This document shows, in pieces, positions 21,541-32,689 of a DNA stretch of 64,000 nucleotides; within the stretch, counting starts at the first letter, position 1, and every line of letters starts with the position of its first letter. The position numbers were made by a program, and so were the translations under genes. Source of the stretch: Massospora cicadina. Its lineage: Eukaryota; Entomophthoromycota; Entomophthoromycetes; Entomophthorales; Entomophthoraceae. The stretch lies in contig JAKSZP010008029.1 in assembly GCA_022478985.1 (NCBI GenBank), forward strand, positions 1 to 64,000. The letters are read 5' to 3'. The notes beneath the pieces are model-generated. The model was given only the letters and a program-made list of their open reading frames with translations. It had not been told where the DNA came from and searched no databases.

Positions 21541-21742
21541 TAATATTAGATTTTACTGGCTTTTGGGATTCAAATTGTTTATTTTTGAGATGCTGAAAAT
21601 TGCCTTTTATGCCAATTAGGAGACCAATTCCAGAACGTTTATTTTTCTGAGTAGGGGGAGTGCTGGGTACAGCCACCCAGTTTCCCATTTCTAAGAGCAT
21701 TTTTCTTGTTTTAGCGCCTGCCATGTTTGAATATTTTTCCAA
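21541..21742 (-). pseudogene. Unrecognised ORF, N-terminal part (split by LX-1 and LB-1)
   Basis: A minus-strand frame starting at ATG 21742 (MAGAKTRKMLLEMGNWVAVP) is Lys-rich and runs to the LB-1 insertion point as NFQHLKNK...KPVKSNIKRIL. Its continuation is at 14171-14334. A further upstream frame at about 21745-21840 (GMGHLGHIIWKGSNLGIKM) could belong to the same gene after a one-base shift. I do not recognise it. It could be part of an older element or a host gene. LA-2 is inserted about 240 bases further upstream in the same background. Confidence 0.45.
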
Positions 21743-21980
21743 ACTGCGCCATCTTTATACCCAAATTGCTACCTTTCCAAATGATGTGCCCCAGATGTCC
21801 CATTCCCTCCTTTTTTGTTATGATGCTGTCCCTCTTTTTTTGTTGTTTCCCAGAGTCATCCACTTCCCTTCATTGTTTGAGTCTAATGCTACCAACCTTC
21901 CTGCTTCCATAACATGTGTCACCTTATATCTTTGGTTTATGAAGCTTTCTTAGCCATGTGAGGCTTGACACCACTAGTCC

Positions 21981-21998
21981 TAGCGTTAATCTTTATAT
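21981..21998. repeat. Target-site duplication of LA-2, left copy
   Basis: TAGCGTTAATCTTTATAT, identical to 27279-27296. Confidence 0.92.
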
Positions 21999-22108
21999 TT
22001 TAAATTTTAAATTTATTGTGGGGAAGGCCGACCATGGGACAGACACTTCCGAATATGACTCAGGAAAGACAAACTTAGTACCAGGGGAGGCACCCCAGAG
22101 AAGCGATG

Positions 22109-23009
22109 CTATCTCTTGTTGCCAGCGGGAACGCCACTTATGGGGAGGGGGAGGGGACGTGTGAAGGAGCCGTAGCCACTATTGAGCACGTGGTGAGGAA
22201 GGGGTCTGATTTGATGAACCAGAATGGAAACCAGGAGGAGACCAGCTGTCAGCGACGCGGTGGGAGGTATCCAAACATCCATGCTTGGAAGTGGTCCACC
22301 AAATGAGACTGGATTCTGTGGAAAGTTTCTGGGAGGGTGGGGGTGGAGCCTGCGATGGCATCTAAGACGATCGTGTGGATGGTCCACATGGCGATTGCAA
22401 CCACCAGAGCATGGAGGGAGGGTGGAAGAGAGGAGGCCATTGATAGAGCAAACATATCTCTTGACAGACTGAAGGGATGCGTTTGATCCTGGCCCAGCAG
22501 ACGTTGAACTTCGCGCCATATCACTTTTGAGGAGGGCACTTCTCCAGGCGGTGGAACAGCGTTTCATACTGGCCACATATGACACAGGATGAGTGTAAAG
22601 CGTTAGAGCGCTCAGCTGTATGATACACCCGCCTCAGGCAGCGCCACACATGGGAGCAGACTTGAGGCTGCAACAGAGGATGGTGTGCATGTTTCCAAAT
22701 AATCTTCTGAGTCTCAATGGAGTAAGGGATGTCCATCATGTCCAGGTGGTCCACCCTAAATAGGACATGGGGCCGAATGGGGATCACGCCATCATGGATG
22801 GGTAGCTCCTGTACCTCTTGTGTGAACTGATGACAGGGGCGGCCTCTTCGGGTTGTATGTCCACTAATACAAATTCTCCACTCTGCGCTTCGCATGGAGA
22901 GTAGAATTCGTTTGTAGTGGGTTTTAGTCCCGTGAGGACCTGTGGCCGATGTGTGTGATGCGAGGTACCTCATCAGGGAGTGGGGGTTTGATGGATTGTT
23001 ATGTCCCAA
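22109..23009 (-). pseudogene. LA-2 ORF2 C-terminus with zf-RVT finger
   Basis: The 22521-23009 frame (162 residues) contains HTTRRGRPCHQFTQEVQEL, FRVDHLDMMDIPYSIETQKI and CLRRVYHTAERSNALHSSCVICG. The finger is C-VI-C-GQYETLF-H-RLEK-C (CX2CX7HX4C). The frame then shifts to 22249-22539, SKVIWREVQRLLG, AIAMWTIHTIVLDAI and HLVDHFQAWMFGYL. Spacing and residues match LA-1 at 12846-13403. It is the nucleic-acid-binding tail of ORF2. The frameshift at about 22530 lies right after the finger. Confidence 0.85.
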
Positions 23010-23012
23010 GGC

Positions 23013-24430
23013 TCAGGAGAAGTTGGAGCAGGACGCGCAGGACCCGTGTTGGGATGGGAGTGTAGGAGCAGTGACGGCCGCGATCCAGGTGCCCAGGATC
23101 TTGGCAGCATGAGCTTTGAAGTCAAGCAGGCCCATACCACCTTTATGATGAGGGCTAAACATGACCTCTAGCTGTACTGGTGGAGGGCGGCCTGACCAAA
23201 GCCATCCTTGCAGTAAGGCATACAGGGATTTGAAGAAGCTTGGGGAGAAGGGGATGGCATGGGCTCCGAACCAGACTTTGGATAGGAGCATAGAGTTGGA
23301 TAGAACAACCCTGCCAGTGAGGGTAGTAGGGTGGGCTCTGAGAGAGGCGATTCTCTTCGTCACGTTGTCCAGTATATGGCCCTCCATTACTGCTGACGCG
23401 TATCCGCCTGCCTCCATCCACACGCCCAGATGGCGCACCAGTCCTATGGTAGGACGTGGCACGAAGGGGAGCACCAGTGGGGTGGTGTGTGTTGAGTTTT
23501 TAAGGCGTGGGCGTGGGCGAGCAGATGGGCCGGGTTGGGAACTAATTTCTAGGGCCCAGCAGTTCTGAGACTGACCAAGTAGGATGATTTCGGTTTTGGA
23601 GGCGTTCAGTGCCGCGTTGCTTATCCGAGAATATTCCTGGAATGAGGGCTTCAAGCGCGCGTGCATCTTTATTATTGACTCCCCCACCACGCAGTCATCT
23701 GCAAATGCCATCATCTTGACTGGGGCTTGGCCTGGCACATGGACTCCAGTGAGTTGGGCATTCACGTTTTGAAGTAGTGGGTCAAGGCTGAAGTTGTATA
23801 AGAGTGGGCTGAGGGGGTCCCCTTGTCGCAAGCCCCTTTGAGGGCGGACTACTTCCGTTAGGAAGCCATGGCCAAGCACTGCCATTGTTGCAGATTCCGT
23901 GAGCAGCATCACCCAGTTGATGAAGCGGGGGTAGGCGGAATTGATGGAGGCAGGCCCTTAGGTATTCCTAGTTTACTCTATCATAGGCCTTTTGTTGGTC
24001 CAAGAATACCAGTGCTCCTGAGGCTGTGGACTGACATGCATTAGCCAGGGAGTGCACGTTATCCCAAATCGACCTTCTGGGGATAAAACCAAATTGTTCT
24101 GGGGAGATGGTGGCAGATGCTACAGTCCCTAAACGATTAGCCATGATTTTTGTTAAAATTTTGGTGTCTGTGTTTGTTAGAGAAATGGGGCGCCAGTTGG
24201 CTAAGTTAAGCTTATCCCCTTTCTTGTAGAGTGTGACAGTAAAGGCCTCATGTCCTCCTGGTAGGAGGCGCGTTTCCAACAGGCTTTGGTTAAGTGAGGC
24301 AAGAAGAAGTGGGGATATATATTTGAAATACTTTTTGTAGGACTCATATGGAATGCCATCTGGTCCTGGGCATTTTCAGTTTGGTGCACCGCGAATAGCT
24401 GTCCATAATTTGGTCAGAGTAATCAAATTT
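23013..24430 (-). pseudogene. LA-2 reverse transcriptase
   Basis: The RT is close to intact. The 23968-24279 frame holds LYKKGDKLNLANWRPISLTN, FGFIPRRSIWDNVHSL and motif A LVFLDQQKAYDRVN. The 23013-23912 frame (299 residues) holds motif B RGLRQGDPLSPLLYNFSLDP, motif C MMAFADDCVVG with FADD at 23694-23705, NAALNASKTEIILLGQ, and thumb-like VRHLGVWMEAGGYASAVM and KGGMGLLDFKAHAAKILGTW. The gap between the frames (about 23912-23968) contains a shift. The LKMPRTRWHS-like piece upstream (PGPDGIPYE in LB) is in yet another frame at 24201-24389. It would act in target-primed reverse transcription. Confidence 0.9.
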
Positions 24431-25762
24431 ATTATTTCCGGGTATTGGGAAATGGTGCAGATGTGGGCTCAGTTGAGAAATTCTGCAACTTCAGCCAGCT
24501 GAATTGGTTTGGCTCAGTATAACTTGGAGTAATATTTTTGTGTTTTAATTGCCACTTCAGCTGGTGTGTCCGCAATGAAATTATCCGAGCTTTGCACCCA
24601 TGTGCAGGCCATGCACTGGCGTGGTGCAAAATTTTTTAAAGAAATATGCGGTGCACTTGTCACCTTTAGTGATGCGTGTGGCCCTGTATTGGACACAAAC
24701 CTGATGTTTGTGTTGCTTTTTGAGTGCGTTGAGGTGGGCGGCTGCCTCCCACCCACTTCTGGCCCCATGAAGGGCTGTATCCTGTATCTTAAATGTTGGA
24801 CTCTAAGTGGGCCAATTCTGCCAGAGCGCGCGAGATAACTGCCAATGTGGCTCGCGAGCATCTGGAGGAGAGATGGCGATAGTGGCGGATGTGGTCCTCT
24901 TTGAAAGTTGCCCATGTGGAAATGGGGTCCGCGCAAAACAGTGCAACAAATGATTTTGCCAAAGTTGCCTCTTCCACCCACATGGAAAATCCTGGTGATG
25001 CGATCTTGGGGTGGGCATATTTTGCACCAATGTGGGCCTTAGCAACTGTGACCGGTAGGTGGTAGGTTATTGAGACCAGTCAGTGGTCAGAAAATTCCAT
25101 TTTTATGGTTTTGAAGTGGGAGATGTGGGGTTGGAATTTCGCCAGCGTTAGAATAAGGTTGATGCGGGTCATGGACTTTAATTGGCTGTTGTGGACGTGA
25201 GGACACATCATGTTTTTGAGCAGCAAGGCATGTCATGGCAGCGCATCCATTAACCCAAGGGTGGCCTTTAGAATGCATAGTTCTACGTGACCTTGTGAGG
25301 CGTGGGGTGAGGGAGGCCACTGGTCCATTGGCGAGGTTAGCCAACAGTTCATGTCACCGACTAGGAAAGAATCAGGGGGTAGTGGGAGGGATTTGACCGA
25401 CAGAAAAATTCCTGACGCTTGTGTGCACCATTTGGGGCATAGATGTTGACAATTGCGTGTGCTACATCAGCCCATGAGAAGGTGATGACGAGCACTCAGC
25501 CATTTAGGAATGTTTCTGAGGATGTGAATTTGAAAAAATTATTTTTCTGAATTAGCACCCCACAGTGCTTCAACCAAAAGGATATGGATGGGAGGAGCAT
25601 TTTTTTCCCAAGCTTCCTCGGAACCTCATGGACAGTGGGACTCCTGGATGGCCAGGATATCCACGGGTAAATTAATTGTAAAAATCTCAGTTTCCTAGCC
25701 TGGGATGGGAAGGCCTTGAGTCCAGCGATATTCAACGTCCCTAGAGTGAAGGTTTCCCCCAT
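24431..25762 (-). pseudogene. LA-2 APE endonuclease and linker
   Basis: The domain starts at 25762 (MGETFTLGTLNIAGLKAFPS). On the minus strand VDILAIQES follows at about 25640-25670 with the catalytic Glu, LVGDMNCWLTSPMDQW at about 25320-25360, and SDH at 25083-25091, followed by a TGA where Trp is expected (a G-to-A change). These are the standard APE landmarks. The linker to the RT (24431-25045) is readable only in pieces, such as MACTWVQSSDNFIADTPAEVAIK with TQKYYSKLY. Several stops make it inactive. Confidence 0.82.
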
Positions 25763-27200
25763 CGCACCTTAGGTGTGAGGGGGTGGGCCCCGGGCCCACC
25801 AGCCTCTTCTTGGTCCCCATGGGCTTTCACAGCAGCGCGGGTGTTAGCAGCAACGCTATCAAAGTTTTTGTTGATTTTTGCAGAAAGAGTCACGTTGGCT
25901 TTGGCCTTCGCTTTTTGTTTTCCCGATGTCAGACGAATTTTTTGCATTGCAGATAAGTTCAGTGCACCATCGAGCGGGTCAAAAAAAATTTTCAGTTGGG
26001 ATAGGTCCCAAGTCAGTTTTGACTGGAGCTTGGGTGCAACGATTGGGTGAGATTGAATCTCCCATCAGATCCTTGGATTGAGTGGCCCACTCAGCATGAG
26101 CTTCCCAATCTGATTGGATGATGGATTCCTGAGTTGCTTCTGCCACAAAGGTTTCCATGTCCTCATGGCATTGTGAGTGTGGGATAGTGGTGGTGGCTTT
26201 GGCCGCTTTCTTGGCTGCAGCCCTATGGGCCTGCTTGGCCTTCTTCCACTCCTGCGGTGAGATAGGCTTTACCAATAGGTAGCAGCCTTATGCTTCCCAC
26301 GGGAAAGCCTCCTTGGTGCTTGCAGTTGGTTTGTAGTGCACCTCTCCGCTGGCCATGGCCGCCGAGGGGTGCTCTTGAAATGTGACGTCCTCCTTGATGG
26401 GGCATGCGTGCGCCTTATGGCTGAACGCGTCATAGTGGGTGCAGATGGGGGGCGCGCTGTCCACGGTTAACTGGAAAGGGTGGGTGGTATGCCATTCAAT
26501 ATTGATATATGTGGAGTGCAGGATCTAGGTTAGGTCCTTTACAATCTCCTCGGTTGGGGTCAGAACTGCGATGGCTTTGCCAGTGCACAGGTGTGGCATC
26601 AGCATAAAGCGTTGCATTTTGAAAGATTGTATTTCGCCATATATGGTGAGACCATCTTTCAGGTGTTGTTCCAAAATGTCACGTTTTACCATAGTAGGCA
26701 AAAAGTCAAACGTGAGGAAAATTTGGTTTGATTTTGTCCATCTGGTGCATTTAGTTTTGACAACCCATTGCCCTTTGGGGAGGTCAACCACTATGCACAC
26801 CGCTGAAGCCTCGTCTGCTGCTTTTTTGTTTTCAAAACCTAGGTCCAGCCAACCGCGTGACATGGAGTGAGGTACAATATACACCGCAGTTGGGAAAACT
26901 TTGTGTACATCTTCACAAAATTTTTCCCATAAGGCCATTTTTTGGATGTCCAGATACACACGGACTCCAAATTCCACTGAAGAAAGTGGCTGGGAGTGTG
27001 GCGTGTTGATGTACTGGTTGCATTGTGCTTGCCACACGAGTATCTCCAGGGAAATTGTGACCGCCAGTTTTTTAAGATTTTTGTCTATTCCGCTGGATTC
27101 TCTGGGGCGTTTTCAAATGTTAGAGGCTGCGGGCCTTCCACATGCTCCTCTTACCTTGCTTGCCCAACTGCTCCCTGACATGGGCGCAGACTAATCTCCT
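25763..27200 (-). pseudogene. LA-2 ORF1 (RRM-like nucleic-acid-binding protein)
   Basis: The 26525-27037 frame (170 residues) carries VEFGVRVYLDIQKMALWEKF, VFPTAVYIVPHSMSRGWLDL, GFENKKAADEASAVCIVVDL, PKGQWVVKTKCTRWTKSNQI, FLTFDFLPT and LTIYGEIQSFKMQRFMLMP. This is two RRM-like halves. A Lys/Ala-rich C-terminal part follows at 25979-26275 and 25741-25947 (KQAHRAAAKKAAKATTTI, AKAKANVTLSAKI). CDAFSHKAHACP-like Cys/His residues near 26400-26440 could be a zinc knuckle. The same order is seen in LA-1 and, more distantly, in the LX ORF1. It would bind LINE RNA. It is broken by shifts near 26520 and 26280. Confidence 0.78.
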
Positions 27201-27278
27201 CTGTGAGATTATCAAACTAGATTCAGTCTTGAATTGAATAGGTTGCAATAGTGATTGCAACGAGAAAGAAAAGTTTTT

Positions 27279-27296
27279 TAGCGTTAATCTTTATAT
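27279..27296. repeat. Target-site duplication of LA-2, right copy
   Basis: TAGCGTTAATCTTTATAT, identical to 21981-21998, at the 5' end of LA-2. Confidence 0.92.
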
Positions 27297-28349
27297 GTAA
27301 TGTTATTATCTTACAGTGATTGCATCCAGCTCTATAATATTAATGATTCCTAAAGAATAGTATATTCATATATGAAGGTTTATTAGGATATTTTATATGA
27401 TTTTAATTCAAACCTGATTAACAAATATCTATAATAACATTTTAACTTGTGGCAGCTCTAAATAGCTAGGAGATGGTTGTTTTTAATACTCTTTGTTGAG
27501 AATGATTTTCTAGGGATAAGACACCTAAGATTAACATATACTTAATTTACACCAGGTGAGGTTCTGGATGATATAGATTACTAAACTGAGAAAGATATAA
27601 AATATTCTTATATTGTAAGACTGTTTATATAACTATTAATCATCAATTTTATAGTTATATCTTTTAAGTTATTTACATACTTTCATAAAGTACATAACCC
27701 CTAAGTTAAAAGCTGCAGATACATTTAGCATCAGATTTTGTCCATCATCACATTACACAGTGTAAACAAATCAATATTTCTACTTAATTTATTAGCTCTC
27801 ATATATAGCTACTAAAGGTTGCAGTTCAAAACAACATTTAAACATTTAACCAATGTGTTATAGTCTAAAAGGAGATTTAATCAGATAATTTTGATGTATG
27901 TAGAAGAATCTTTATCTAATTTATAATGCCTCAAAAACCCTTATTACAACTTCAGAATTATCCTTTATTTGAAAATTCTTTCTTAAAACTAGAACTTATC
28001 AGCTTATAATATACCATATTAACAATCTTAATATCCCCAATGTACTAAATTTTATTTATAAAAATTATATCCTCTTCATTCTTTGAACTACCCTAATTAA
28101 TGTAATAACATTTATAAAGTTTTGTGGTTAGTGTTAACCCTCAGCTGATCAAGATAGAGTAACCACCTTATATATACCTTTTAAGCAGGTTTATGTCTCA
28201 TGTGGTCTATGGGAGCAGTGTTATATGTTTAGAGTTTTTTGTAAATAAGTATAAGACTATTACTAAAATTAAATGTATGAAGATAAATTCAATGGGATAT
28301 AACTTTCAGTGACAAATTAATAACTTCCAAAAATTTTATATTGACTAAT
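27297..28349. other. AT-rich background, nothing recognised
   Basis: Very AT-rich sequence that continues the pre-insertion background (it joins 21998 once LA-2 is removed). No frame above 60 codons, no TE motif, tRNA or repeat was seen. Confidence 0.5.
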
Positions 28350-28600
28350 TCTCTTTTTTAGCACTAGGTGGTCCCAACCTGAATGGGGTGTATTGGGTAA
28401 TTTTCAAAGCTACATGCTTTATTTGATAAAGGGTGTATAATTTAGCTTATTTTTCTATAATCATAAAATGCAATCAATTTTTGGATCCTAGTCTTTCTTT
28501 CTGCTTGGCATAACTTTCAGAGTGATTTTCATAAAAGCAAAGCAAAATAAACTCCAACTTTGCCCCTCTCCTACCAGTTCCCCTAATGGCCTCTGATCCT
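28350..28600 (-). mobile_element. LINE-type 3' end with shared tail (body unassigned)
   Basis: Minus-strand GGTTGGGACCACCTAGTGCT followed by an A run (28352-28378) is the same tail as in LB and LX, with the GGTT/GACC hairpin retained. The body behind it is short and not clearly related to LB or LX. I see no matching target duplication, so its 5' end is unknown. It lies next to an LX ORF1 fragment in the opposite orientation. Confidence 0.5.
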
Positions 28601-28639
28601 CCGGTGGCTGCTCTGAGCTGGGGCAGCAGTGAAACACCC

Positions 28640-29290
28640 CCTCACATTTTCTGTCCAGTGGGAAAATACGCTCAGACTGGATAATCCAGTCTTCCCAAAT
28701 CATTGGACTAGTTCATCTGCCCAAGGATCTTGGCGTACACCTCACATGTATCCAGGTGGTGCCTCAAAGCCCCCTGGTACTCCATTAGAGCAGCATTCAT
28801 TTCAGCCTTAGGGCCATATGTGGGAAGTTATTCTCTATGATGACAAACAAACTATTGAATTAGTGCAAATTGTAATGGAACCATAATGAATTCATTGACT
28901 TCCGCCCCTACAAGCTATATTTTAACCTTGGCTTTACCTGTGAAGATGTTGCCACCACTGCAGCAATTTTTCCCTTGGTGTTCCAGTGCATCCCTCTCCC
29001 CACCACTTATACCTGGCTTCCTGTGGCGCCACTATGGTATTCAATTTGTGGTGTTGCCTTCCCATCTCCCCCATGGTACTCCATCAGGAGCTGATGATTG
29101 GTTTAACCACCTACATCTCTTTACCCCATCCTTCAGTTTGTGGTCCCAAATGGTGCCACATGTCTTGCAGGGCCTTGGGCATGTGCCACAATATGTCCTA
29201 ATTTTGATAAAATGTCACAGTTGTCCCCCGCGTTATGTTCTCCCTTAGGCCACCAACCATTCATTTTGGGCCTGTATCAAAAGTGGCTGC
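28640..29290 (+). pseudogene. LX-3 ORF1 fragment
   Basis: Plus-strand remains of the LX ORF1. Pieces in changing frames read DLGVHLTCIQVVPQSPLVLH (about 28725-28785), HFSL...CGKLFSMM (28797-28840), FIDFRPYKLYFNLGFTCED (28890-28945), AAIFPLVFQC (28960-28990) and PILQFVVPNGATCLAGPWA (about 29127-29183). They match LX-2 (SRSQAVLRSPLVLP, HFSLWVKYGKLFPY, SIDFHP, PIFQFVVPNGEDRLAGPHA) and LX-4 at 59373-59690. The order and the GYFDLSF/EAAAA pattern parallel the RRM-like part of LA-2 ORF1 (RGWLDLGF, KKAADEASAV). Stops and shifts abound. It is cut at 29306 by the Gy1-d LTR. Confidence 0.6.
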
Positions 29291-29305
29291 ATGATCTGTC
29301 TGGTC

Positions 29306-29892
29306 TGTGATATAACTTTGGCGATATTTAAAAGATATGCCAAAGGGTTTTGTGCAGGGTCAAATCCAGTGAGCAATAGAATGGACGATATGTAGATTTT
29401 CAGTACACAGCACACATGAAAATATATAATATAATAATAGGAGTTATTGCTCTGAAAACCTTCTATATTTAACTTAATATTTTTAGCGGACGCTCACTTC
29501 TCTGCTCTCACTGTTCTACTAACAACCTCCTCCTCTCAATCTTCTCATCTTGCTTATATCTCAGTGACCTCGTTCAATACTAGCCCTTTTTCTTAGATTG
29601 TTCATTCCACTGTATTCTCATTGGTTCTAGAAGAGTTCACTATTTATTAAATTCATGATCGCTCTAATTCAAGGCTCCACTCAGTATTTGTCATATGTCA
29701 ATATCTCATTATTTGTTATTCATTAACATCACCATATCACCTAATTTAGAGGTGATCTAATATATCCTTTTCAACCCAATATCGCCTCATCTAAGGCGCT
29801 CAAAAATTTAAACTTAGAATCATATTTGGCATATTCTACCCATTCTGCCATAATGTCTTAGGGCTTAACAAAGTCATATCAAAATTACAACA
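29306..29892 (-). repeat. Gy1-d 3' LTR
   Basis: LTR on the minus strand starting TGTTGTAATTTTGATATGAC and ending TTATATCACA, about 587 bp. It is preceded on the minus strand by CGGGGTAA, the purine tract also seen in the other Gy1 copies. It contains the GCTCA...GGATTTGACCCTGCACAAAACC block. The integrase end lies directly upstream. Confidence 0.75.
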
Positions 29893-29899
29893 TTACCCC

Positions 29900-30800
29900 G
29901 CCTTGACTGGATGAGGAGGCTCCTATTGCTTATACACTCTGAGGAACTTTGTGTGCACTTGGTTGATAATCTGACTGATCGCAGGGTCCTTGATAATATA
30001 AGCATCCACACTGGTTTTCTCAAATTATTTTAAACGGCCCAATCCAGATACTGGCCAAATTTGAGCTTCACCCAAACCTATAATAATCATGGAATAGAAC
30101 CATGTCACCATCATTGAACTGAGCTATCCTGCTATGCCGTACCTGATTGGCAGCCTGATTCTTTATCTTCTTAGCTAAGATGAATGAGTATGCTTCAGTT
30201 TTTAGCATAATCATCATATTTGTTATGTTGGTTAAACATCTTTGAAAATCCATTCCGCTAATATCTTCCACACAAGCATAGAACAATGCGGGTAGAGCTG
30301 GGTGCCACCCATATAATAACTGGAAGGGACTCTTCCCCATTGCAAAGTGATAAATGATGTTGTAACTGAAGACAGCGGTGGAAAGGAGGGTACTCCAATC
30401 AGAGGGTCTATTCGTCATCAACTTCCAAAGTATTTTCACCAGTGTCACATTGACCCATTCAACCATACCATAGGATTCTGGGTAATAAGGGGTCATTAGA
30501 CCCCCGCGGATGGCCATAAGTTTGTTGAGCTTGGGTATAATGTGCAAGGTGAAGTTGGCCTCGTTATCAGTAAGGATGAATGAGGGCATCCATGTTGCGC
30601 AATTATATAGTCCATCACAAACTTAGCCACAGTGATTGCCCCCAGATTGCATATTGCTCATACCTCAACCCACCTGGTCAAGTAGTCAATCGCCACCATA
30701 ATATACTTGGACTAGTTTGCTCCAGTTGGCAGAGGCCCCACCACATCAATAGAAACTGTATGCCAAGCTTAGTTAGTTTTCAAACACTGGTACAAAAACT
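29900..30800 (-). pseudogene. Gy1-d integrase
   Basis: The 30068-30589 frame (173 residues) is the best-preserved Gy1 integrase segment. It has LTDNEANFTLHI with the second catalytic Asp and YGMVEWVNVTLVKIL with the catalytic Glu retained. WSTLLSTAVFSYNIIYHFAMGKSPFQLLYGWHPALPALFY and NDGDMVLFHD follow. Upstream (30590-30800) the first Asp region (ISIDVVGPLP-like) and VDYLTRW are in other frames. The end (29900-30060) carries WIGPFK and the VDAYIIKDPA stretch. The enzyme would insert Gy1 cDNA. Two shifts and the missing 5' half of the element disable it. Confidence 0.82.
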
Positions 30801-31179
30801 TGCAGCGGAATAGAATCTCCATTTGGCACTGGTGGCAGCATGAGATCATTTTGATCACATCAAATTGCATTTTTTTCAAGTAGTACCGCTGTCACAACAT
30901 TTCCAGGGTTTTACATACTCCATCATGTCTGACTGCTTGGTGTGTGCTCATAATAATATCTGGTTGTGCAGAAGGTCTTGGATATTCAAGGTAGTGTCCC
31001 CTATCTTCTTGTACAACTCACCGTTCTTCTGGAATGTATTGGCCCTTATTCCTTTTTTTACCTTAATGACTTGGGGCAGTTCATAATCCTATTTCCCGCT
31101 GAGCATCTTGTAAAACATTACAATGCTAAGATCCACCATAATGGCAAAGGTTGGCAATCTTGATAATCAATAAAATTTT

Positions 31180-32640
31180 TGGTTTTTTGCTCCAGGTCAG
31201 TGAAGGATTTTAAAGAAATAAGCCTGCAGATTAAGAGCCCATCAGGCTAGATCCTCAGGCTCTCTGAGGTTCTGCAACCATCATAATGACGCATGATCTC
31301 TCACAACCTTAAACTTTAACCCATTCAAATATATCCTGAATTGCTTGTATGCATAGATCACCGCTTAGCACTCCCACTCAGTCACAGTGTAATTGCATTC
31401 ATGACAGTCTAAGCTATGACTGTAGTATGCAACTGAAAGTCCCTCCCCCTAGTTGTCTTTTTGGGATAGAACTGCCCTCATAGCAGAAAGTGACGCATCC
31501 ATCTTAACAATATTTCTTTTTCAAAATAAAGATAATATAGCACCGTCACGCTGATTAAAGCCATCTGAAGTGTGTAAAAGGAACATTGGCAACATTCTGA
31601 CCATTCAAACGCGGCATTCTTTTTAAGTAACGTAAACAGCGGGCCTCCAATACAGCTGAAGTTGGAGATATAGCGTCATTATATATGACCATCCCCAAAA
31701 ATACCTGTACATTGCATTTGCTGCATGGCAGGGTCATTTTCTATATATCTTCCACTTTGCCCAGTTGAGGTTGTAGTCAAATTGCATCTACTACAAGACC
31801 TAGAATTCCAGCTGGTCATTGAAGAAGTGACATTTGTGGGGCTTAATCTTGATGTTGGCCTCAGTAAGCCGGTGAAATACCTCCTCCAGATGGGTAAGGT
31901 GCTCAGAAAACAGGCACAAAAAAGATTGATTAGAGGTACACGAGAATTTATGACAGCTTCAAATCACCAAGGATGGTATCCATGGCTTGTTGAAACGTGG
32001 ACAGGGCGTTACACAGCCCTTGTGGCGTATGTTTCAGCTGGAAAAACCATTTAGATGTTAATGGCGCATTTCTCCTGTTTCACTAAAGGCAACTCAATTT
32101 GCCAGTAGCCTTATATCAAATCCATTGTTGAGAAGTAATGAGCTCCGCCTAACCAATTCAGAGCATCATTGATCCATGGTAAGGGGATATGAGTCCTTCT
32201 TGACAATACTGTTAAGCTTCGTTAGTCTATTATTACTCAGTTGGTACTGTCCTTCTTTTTAATGATTAGGACAGGTGAAGCCCAAGGACTCTTTGAGGGT
32301 TTGAGCATCCCTTGCTCCAGCAGCTTTTCAATTTTCTCATTGATAATTTCTTCAGCTTCTCTGGATTGGTGGATCAGCAATGACCTGATAAGAGGATGAT
32401 CTCCAGTGTCCACAATGGACCACCCCCTGCGCACACCCTAAAATCATGGTCATTGATGGTGAAATTTCCTTATATTTCTGAAATAGAGCTATTTTTTGGT
32501 CCTTAGGCGCTTCTGATAACCCTATTAATTCATTGCACAGTACTAAAGACATTCTGCTGAGCTTTGGTTTGATGTTTAGACCAAATTCATTAATCAACTC
32601 ATACTCATAAACCTGAAGGACCTCCTCAATTGGGGATCTA
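31180..32640 (-). pseudogene. Gy1-d reverse transcriptase-RNase H
   Basis: RT starts near 32597 (MINEFGLNIKPKLSRMS pre-RT). The 32237-32434 frame reads GWSIVDTGDHPLIRS, EKIEKLLEQGMLKPSKSPWA and SPVLIIKKKDST, the classic fingers. The YLDD box has become YL, stop, S at about 31940-31955, so the catalytic pair is lost. Downstream are FLGLVVDAI near 31820 and CNVQVFLGMVIYNDAI at about 31690. An RNase H part at 31250-31500 includes HASLWWLQNLREPEDLA-like sequence. Same family as Gy1-e. It would copy element RNA, but loss of YxDD and many stops show long inactivity. Confidence 0.78.
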
Positions 32641-32689
32641 GTGAAAATACGCCACTATTTGGTGTCAGCGGATCTGTAGTAGTTTTTTT

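Larger units (their letters stand above)
21999..27278 (-). mobile_element. LINE LA-2, full length, inactive
   Basis: A 5280-bp LINE on the minus strand between two perfect 18-bp duplications. The 3' end on the minus strand is CAATAAATTTAAAATTTAAA, an A-rich end without the CTAGTACTA tail of the LB family. It has the same gene order as LA-1 (ORF1, APE endonuclease, RT, zf-RVT), and the lengths differ by only 23 bp. Longer open frames (299-residue RT, 170-residue ORF1) show that it is younger than LA-1. Confidence 0.9.

Noticed and set aside
27297..28349. A centromeric or origin-like AT-rich element
   Set aside because: AT-rich but without tandem repeats or any defined motif. Composition alone does not support a call.
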